Source: Ailanthus altissimus (taxonomy: Eukaryota > Streptophyta > Magnoliopsida > Sapindales > Simaroubaceae). Taken from it: a stretch of DNA of 64,000 nt. Position numbers and translations under genes: made by a program. The notes beneath the pieces are model-generated. The model was given only the letters and a program-made list of their open reading frames with translations. It ran no database searches and was not told the origin of the DNA. Every line of letters starts with the position of its first letter. The stretch's first letter is position 1. Location: NCBI GenBank assembly GCA_946807835.1, contig OX327693.1, forward strand, positions 4,419,501 to 4,483,500. Reading direction: 5' to 3'. This document shows positions 57,324 through 64,000 of the stretch, piece after piece.

Positions 57324-60300
57324 CTAACTTTTGAATCTTGTGCTTCGGCTGATTCCTGGGTTGATACCAGTTGTTTCCCCACTGTAAGGTCCGCTTGGTT
57401 TCCTGATCTCTCGAACTTGCCCTTTACGGCGAACAACTGCCTTCTCATGCTTCGACTGCACATTGAAAAGTGAGAAGAAAGTAAGTCACGGAATCAAGAA
57501 ACTATTGAACAATAGTACAAAATGTTTCCAGTAATATACCCTGTATTTCTTTCTTGGATTCTTAGTTAGCTTCTTGCGCGAGCGAGTCAGACCCCTATTC
57601 TTCTCCATCTGATATAAATTGGCAGCAAAATATTGATTTGAAGTTAGGAAGCAGTGAATAAAAGATCTAAGAGGCGCAAATACAAAATGACATATCCTCA
57701 CCTGATAAGTGATCTGCCGTTTTCCATCTGCAGTTTCAGGCAAAGCCGGGGTTGCTGGGCTCCTACAAAACAAAAGATGATTTGATATGCAAATTACCAC
57801 AAATTATTGCATTGAAACATGCATGAAGAAAGCATTCTCTTCGCCTCCTGTTTGGGTGTGTGTGTGTGTGTGTGTGTAAGAGAGGGAGAGAGAGAGAAGG
57901 CATTTGAGGCTTGTTAAATGGGGAAATGCAAAACATGGCCACTCAAGTTTGACTTATATTTCACAAGTAAAAGAAAAACCATATAATAGAAAATTTGAAG
58001 CTACAGAAAGAGGACGAAAATTAAACAGTGCACAAGCACACCTGGAATAAATCTCAGCTTTAGCAGCTAGTTTTTTAGCTCGTTGTCGTTTTACTTGTTT
58101 GTAAAATTCATCTTCAGACTCTCCTGTATCCCCTTCCTCCATATCATCATCCTCATCATCATCTTCATCAGCCCCAAGTGCGCCAATTTCATCACCAGCA
58201 TCATCCTCAGACCTAATTCCAGCTCCTGCCAGTACTCTAAGCTCATGTTTCCTCCGCCTTTCTCCAATATCATCCCTCTTTGGTAAATCATCATCACCAG
58301 AAACAACCTTGATGGAATAAAAATAGGTTAAACACATGCTAGAAACATCTCAATAGAATTGTAACCTCTAAATGATGATGTTTGTAAGATCCACACCTAT
58401 CAACTTGTAAGAAAAATTCCATTTCAGACCCCACAAAAAGATCTTAGTATATTATGTTCGAACTAAACAAGACATTGATTGGCCATTGAGTTAAAAAGAG
58501 ATAAAGATGGGGCTGACTTTTGGTAGGCATTAAGATCATATATCTGAAACACACATCCTTTAGCAAATCACATACAAATCTAACAAAGTGTGAAAAAAAA
58601 TATATATACATGGGGGCTGGGATCAACGCCTGATTTTTTATGAGGAAAAATAATGCAACCACTAAAAAGATTTATCGATAGCATATTTGAAGATAGAAGG
58701 ATATTTCCGCAATCCATTTCAAGCATAAACTTCAGCCTATTCAAACAAGGAAATTAGAACTTAAACAGAATATACAAACTGATGGAAGATACCGATATTT
58801 TGGAGAATATAAATGATTAAAAGTTTGAAATGCCAAAAGTCAACCAAGCATGTCATCACCCAGCAACAAAGCCATGGAGTACATGCAAACTTCTCCTCAA
58901 TGACAATGATGGTTTAAACACTATCATCATGCTTTTGAATAGCTTCGGAGCCAACTGCTAAATATTATAGTATCTACCCATCAATCAGATCAGAATCAAA
59001 CATCTCAAACAGAGGCTTGGTCTCTTATGAGGTTCATCATATGAAAAGGCATACACAGAGGAGAAGATATTGTCACATTATATACCTTTGTCTTATTCGA
59101 TAGAGCAGTGACAAGTTGGGAAAATTTACTTGAGCGCAACAAGCTTGCATGCCCATTATTAAGCCCAGGGAGCCCCCTCTCAATATCCATAGCATCATCA
59201 TCAAAATCATCGTAAGTTTCCAGCTGTCTGTTCCATTCCAATCTAAAAGAATTAGTCTCGGCAATGTCATTAAAAAGCACAAATTCAGGAATATAAGTTC
59301 AAAGCATACCCATTCACAGGTTTCGAGCGTTTCTTCACTTTATCAGGCTTTGAAGCAATTGAACTAAAGACTCCCTTCTGCTTCAATTTTTCCTCGAGGG
59401 CAGCTCTTACTTTTAACATTTCAATGCTCTGTACACCAACTTGATCATTCTGAATTAAGTCAAAGATTAGCAAATAGAAAAGGCAATAACCAAAATGAAA
59501 TATAATTCCATTTGAAAGAGAAAGCAATGGGAATAAATATCGAAGTGTCTGGTATAAAACATGACATAATTCACCTGACGCTTGCGTTTCCCAACTTTAA
59601 TATCATGATCCCTCGAAGAATCTTCTTTTTCCAACTCATTTACATCAGAAGTCTGTAGAATTTGAAAGGAGAAAAAAAGGTTAAAAGATTGACTTGCAAA
59701 AGAGTAATATTATAAGAGACAATGAGATTGAGCTTGAAATACCACTGATGCTTGTTTTGTATCAGCTGACACGTAAGAAGAGTTGTGATCTTTTGCGACA
59801 GAATCAGAAGGCATTTCTGCATTCACTTTGACCAACTCTGCTACTGTTTCAGCTGCATGATCATTCTTCAAAATCTCATCAAGCTCAGATGGTAGATTTT
59901 CATCAAGTTCTTTTATCTGTTAAGCAGATAATGCATTAGAATGCATAAAGCTACAACAAAAATTAACCTTCACCTCTTTTATAACAATCTAGCAGAACTA
60001 ATAATAAGAAAATATATATAAAAAAAACCAATTAAAAAAAAGGAACAAGAAATTTGCAAGTCAAAATGATTTTAAAAAAAAGGTCATTAGAGAATAAAAA
60101 ATTAACTCAAGCTGAAATAATTTGTGGAAATAAAATACAATTTCTATGGAAGAGAAGCAAAAATTTTAAATAAAAAAAAGGAAAAGAGGGAAATTAGTAA
60201 AAGGTTTATGTTCTTTTAACGGCCACCGTTTCCAGTCGATCTTAACATCTCTCAATTATGAAGAATACACAATTAATAAAACCATAGGCTGCATAATTGG

Positions 60301-63300
60301 GTCTTCAGGCCCTCCAGTTCACTTACAAATTAATTGTGTGATCCCATTAAAGTTTGTATTGAGTACTAACTGAAATTAAAAGGCCACAACTTACCTAATA
60401 AAGTAAACTACTGTCATTCTATTACACAATAAGCAAAAAAAATTATCTCACAACAACAAAGAAAAATGTAGCTTCTTTAAGGAGAGAAGACCTTGTCCAG
60501 CAAACCCTTGATCTCCACAAGACGAGCTATGACAGGGTGGTCACGAACTGGCTGTCCCTCAGACTTGAGAAGGAGATAAAATGTTATGGCTTGGCAATAG
60601 GCCAGCAAAAGAAGTTGTTTCACCTCCAAATAGTGCACTCCACCTTCCGGTGTGATCTCCCGCTCTTTCACCTTTACAAATGACCATATCATTTACTGTG
60701 CTGAATACTAGGACATCTTAAAGGTACACTACTTGTGACCAAAAAGGCCAATCCATAATCAATTCAGTATGAAAGTGCCAATATGATCATAAATGCACCA
60801 GGTTATATGTTATAGTTGTTATTATACTTAAAACTTGAATAACAAAATCTTTGCATTAGAAGCCTGTGGTAGCATACTTAAAGCCCAGAAATTACAAGAA
60901 AGTATGTAATAATCCTATCAGCCATTTTCTCAGTTGACAGATTCAAAATGCAGAGATTGACCAACCCATGTCCTCCATTGTGACATTTTAAGGATTCCTC
61001 AACAAAGTCGAAAATGAAGAATGACAAAATTTGCAAGCATAACAACCAACGAAAAATAGTACCTTGCTTAAAAGCGGATTAACTCTGTTTTCAAGCTGTT
61101 CAAGTGCACCATTCAGTTCTGATAGCAAACCAACTAATTCTGGAGCAGAACTGAAGGAGCAATATATTAGCTAAGAAGCATAAACATAGGCATAAAAAGG
61201 CTACAGCTGAAGATATCAACAACAATGCTCTATTAAAGCACTAATCACCAGAAAGTAGAATGAGCTCAAAGTCAGACATCTAAAGTCACAGATTCACCAA
61301 CATATTTGTTGTTTAGCATCTATATCAGAACCGGAAAACTTACTGATCACTCAACATATATTAAGAAAAAACTCTTCTCACAATTTAAGGCTGCAGAAGC
61401 TACCACACAACATTGACTTGTTAAATTGGTCAATAGAGCATAGTTAGATTATAAACACAGGAAGCAGGTGAGCATCTTAATATGCCGGTATGCAAGATTA
61501 TAACACAAAACCAAAGTTCCACAAGACCCATTGAATCAACAATTTGACCATAGCTAAAATAAGCTTTAGCACCAGTGCCCTGTGATTTCATTTCAAAAAA
61601 GAAAACCTCTCCAAAAAAATAAAAAAAGCATTCCAAGATATAGGCTGCCAGATACCTGTATACCACATCCATTTGCTCCTCCTTAGACAAGGCATTCAAA
61701 TCTTTCTTGACCTCCTCATAAGCCATACCAGCATCATCTATAGCTTCTTTGCTTGCAGGAGACTTGTTTTTTCTTTTAACCGAGATTTCCTGTACAACAT
61801 ACATTTGGATAGCATGTCATTCACTCCTTGGAACCACAAAAAATTTTCAAAATCATTCTATAAACAATGAAATTGATGATTATGTCAAACCAACAAAATG
61901 ATGTGCGACACCCACCTCCAAGGTTAACTCTCTGTCACTCTCGTCTTCACTACCACTAACATCTTGAAGGCCAAAATCTTCCATTGCTAAAGATTTTGCT
62001 CTCTCTTTTAGCATTCTTACCACCTCTGCTTCCTCCTCAGCAGGGGAATCATCATCGCTTGATTGCAGCTACATAATTACATTAAAAGAACTTAAAATTA
62101 AAGAACATGAAACTATGAGTTCAATATGCTCTATAGTTGCTGCACAAACATTAATTTGCTAATAAGGTTCCACTTTGATGAGTAATAGGGGCAAGGAGGG
62201 TAGAAAGAGCTTAGGCACCATAGAGATTGGAATTTAAATCCTTACCTCAAAATCACGATTGTCACCATAGTAATATTGGTTCTTCATACCACCCCATAAA
62301 GCCTTTTTGTCTTCCTTATCATCCTCCTCATCATCATGCATTTCATCCTCAACACCACCATGCTTTGCCCGCAAATATTTTTGCTGCCTTTTAACTGCAG
62401 ATAACATAGATGCAATGAGTAATCCAATAAAAAGTATCTTCTGACCTTCTGTGCACCCAGTCAATTGTAAGAGTGACCGAGAATAAAAATAAAAAAATTA
62501 TTCTTGTAGAGGTATAGATATTGATGAAGGTAAAACGAAACCATTACAACTGAACAAGAGAAGTAACCAACTCTTAATTGGTATTAAAAGGAACTGGGAC
62601 ATGTTTGGGCCCTTCTTGAACTAGAAAATGGCATTGTAATAAGGGGCAATTAGTAAAATATACTATTTTTACCATATAGGATATTCTTTTTTTGAATCAA
62701 AAGAGGTCAATCGGCAATTTGAAAACTTCAGTAAAGGGTCCCTGCCTATTTCTTCTGGTGGATAAGTGTCAAACACTTGTTAGAGGTCATTCAAACATAT
62801 CGTCAAATAAAACAACATGCTCACGGGCAAAAATACAAGTATCTATCACGTAAATGCAGTAATAAAATCAAATCAAGGGAACCATCAAACAACTGGAGCT
62901 CTATTTTTATTATTTAATATTAAACACTCGTATATTTATTAGTCAAAAATTTTAACAAATCAAGTAGTCAAAGTAAACCAACAATCCACCAAAACCTCTA
63001 CAAATAAAGAAGCTTTAATGTTATGATAGCATACAAGGAAGTCTTATAAATGTAACACAATTTAAATTCCATATTTCTTACTCTTTGCAGCCATTCCAGT
63101 TTCTGGACCATCATCGTCGTCATCATCTTCACCATCTTCAGTATCCTGTAAGCAGTACAGCAAATTGAGATGATAAAATTTGAGAATTGATATACATATT
63201 ATATACAGAAGTTTATAAAGTCATTAAACTTGATTTGGACGAAGATACGCATGAATGTTTGTCTTATTCAAAATACATCCAATTTATGTGGTCAAAGCAC

Positions 63301-64000
63301 TGTTTAGTAAACTAACCCACCAATAGTTATTTATTTGGCCAAAGAAAAATTCACCAAGCAGGGGGAAAAAGAAAAGAAAAGAAAGGAAGAGAGATACATT
63401 ATGCTACTGGAACTCTAGCGCTCAAAGTTCACTTGTAATTTTCCTTACGGATTTCGTATGGATGCAAACAAAATATTCCGATAATAAATTAAAATGTTTT
63501 TACACTTTGTCATTTTCAATGTTCTTCAAGGTTCTCCCTCAGATGCATTGATAAAACAAATAAGGTTTTAAGTTACACACAATCGAAGAATCTCAATTTG
63601 CAACTTAAACAGCTACAAAAGCTAAAACCAACATTAGTAAACGATTCAAGGACAAATGAGAACCTCAAAATCAAACACTGGGTGCTCGTCATCTTCATCA
63701 GAGCCCTCCATATCAGCATTTACATCTAGAGGAATAACATCCCTCTGCTTGTGAACTGCAAAATAAATAAATCAATCAATCAACCAAATCCCATCTCTTA
63801 TCTTCTCAAACAGGAATCACTCCACAAAACATAAATACTAGAAACAATTCTTACAATTACAACGAAATAAAAAAAAACAAAAATTTTAAAAAGTTCTTAC
63901 AAGCATCAATTTCATCATCCATATCTTCCGGGTTCACATCTTCGTCACGCAGTCTTCTCTTAGAGTTCTTGTCGCCTCGCTTTTGACCCTTTCCTCTCTT
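57324..64000 (-). CDS. SAS10: SAS10/UTP3 (THALLO-like), 16 exons visible, 5' end beyond window
   Basis: Nucleolar SSU-processome (U3 snoRNP) protein needed for 18S rRNA maturation; called THALLO in Arabidopsis. Exons on the minus strand: 64000(partial)-63901, 63755-63664, 63145-63082, 62394-62246, 62068-61916, 61789-61656, 61150-61063, 60671-60492, 59916-59743, 59652-59575, 59449-59310, 59227-59086, 58307-58042, 57762-57702, 57608-57540, 57455-57324 (TAG). All introns are GT-AG and all phases agree, giving ~673 aa plus the missing N-terminus; the family is ~650-700 aa. Features in order: basic N-terminus, acidic tracts, KYLRAK, the Sas10/Utp3/C1D domain ([19 protein letters not shown], then [20 protein letters not shown]), a second acidic tract and the Sas10 C-terminal domain ([20 protein letters not shown] to [19 protein letters not shown]). 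No disabling change seen. Confidence 0.93.
57855..57877. repeat. (GT)n microsatellite in a SAS10 intron
   Basis: About eleven GT units followed by a GA-rich run, in the intron between the exons at 57702-57762 and 58042-58307. Confidence 0.9.

Noticed and set aside
58083..58306. ORFs overlapping the acidic region of SAS10
   Set aside because: Shadow frames of the exon at 58042-58307, which is fixed by splice sites and protein similarity.
1..64000. CRISPR arrays, bacterial operons, phage or prophage
   Set aside because: Gene structure, introns and transposon types are those of a plant nuclear genome; no such arrays were seen.

Overview
The window is plant nuclear DNA from a eudicot, most likely a woody rosid. 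The evidence is AT-rich sequence, GT-AG introns, CNL-type NLR resistance genes, F-box/KIB1-4 genes, nested Ty1-copia and other LTR retrotransposons, TRIMs, SINE/LINE debris and a 16-exon SAS10/UTP3 gene. A Sapindales-like lineage is a guess from the look of the NLRs; no species is claimed.

Layout. Unit A (1-8069): a frameshifted RPS15 pseudogene (-), an intact F-box/KIB1-4 gene, a broken RGA-type NLR, a C-terminally truncated gene for an unrecognised membrane protein ('gene X') and an LRR fragment of a second NLR family. The next stretch (8070-10126) is an internally deleted copia element ending in an LTR, which abuts unit C (10139-22565): another broken NLR split by a 1.46-kb solo LTR, old LTR and LINE debris, and the only full-length gene X (21606-22565). 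A repeat-rich stretch follows (24238-37918): an mTERF fragment, a nested solo LTR, a PPR fragment, a decayed copia, a 509-bp TRIM and two long AT-rich minisatellite arrays in opposite orientation (foldback-like). Unit B (38663-55140) repeats unit A in the same order and orientation. It carries extra insertions: a solo LTR in the NLR, and a 7.9-kb copia element with its own nested 2.75-kb solo LTR directly upstream of gene X. The right end (57324-64000, minus strand) is SAS10/UTP3, whose first exon runs off the window.

How it fits together. This is a young NLR/F-box tandem-duplication cluster eroded by retrotransposons, next to one conserved housekeeping gene. All three RGA-type NLR copies are broken. 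The two F-box copies are intact and nearly identical. Gene X occurs once per unit, always downstream of the NLR and in the same orientation.

Points most worth a second look: gene X as an undescribed NLR-linked membrane protein; the copia 3' LTR that may serve as promoter of gene X copy B; a cluster of twelve W-box motifs in the copia leader; the foldback-like array; the abrupt change in divergence between units A and B; and a CpG-rich palindromic tract shared by otherwise different LTRs.
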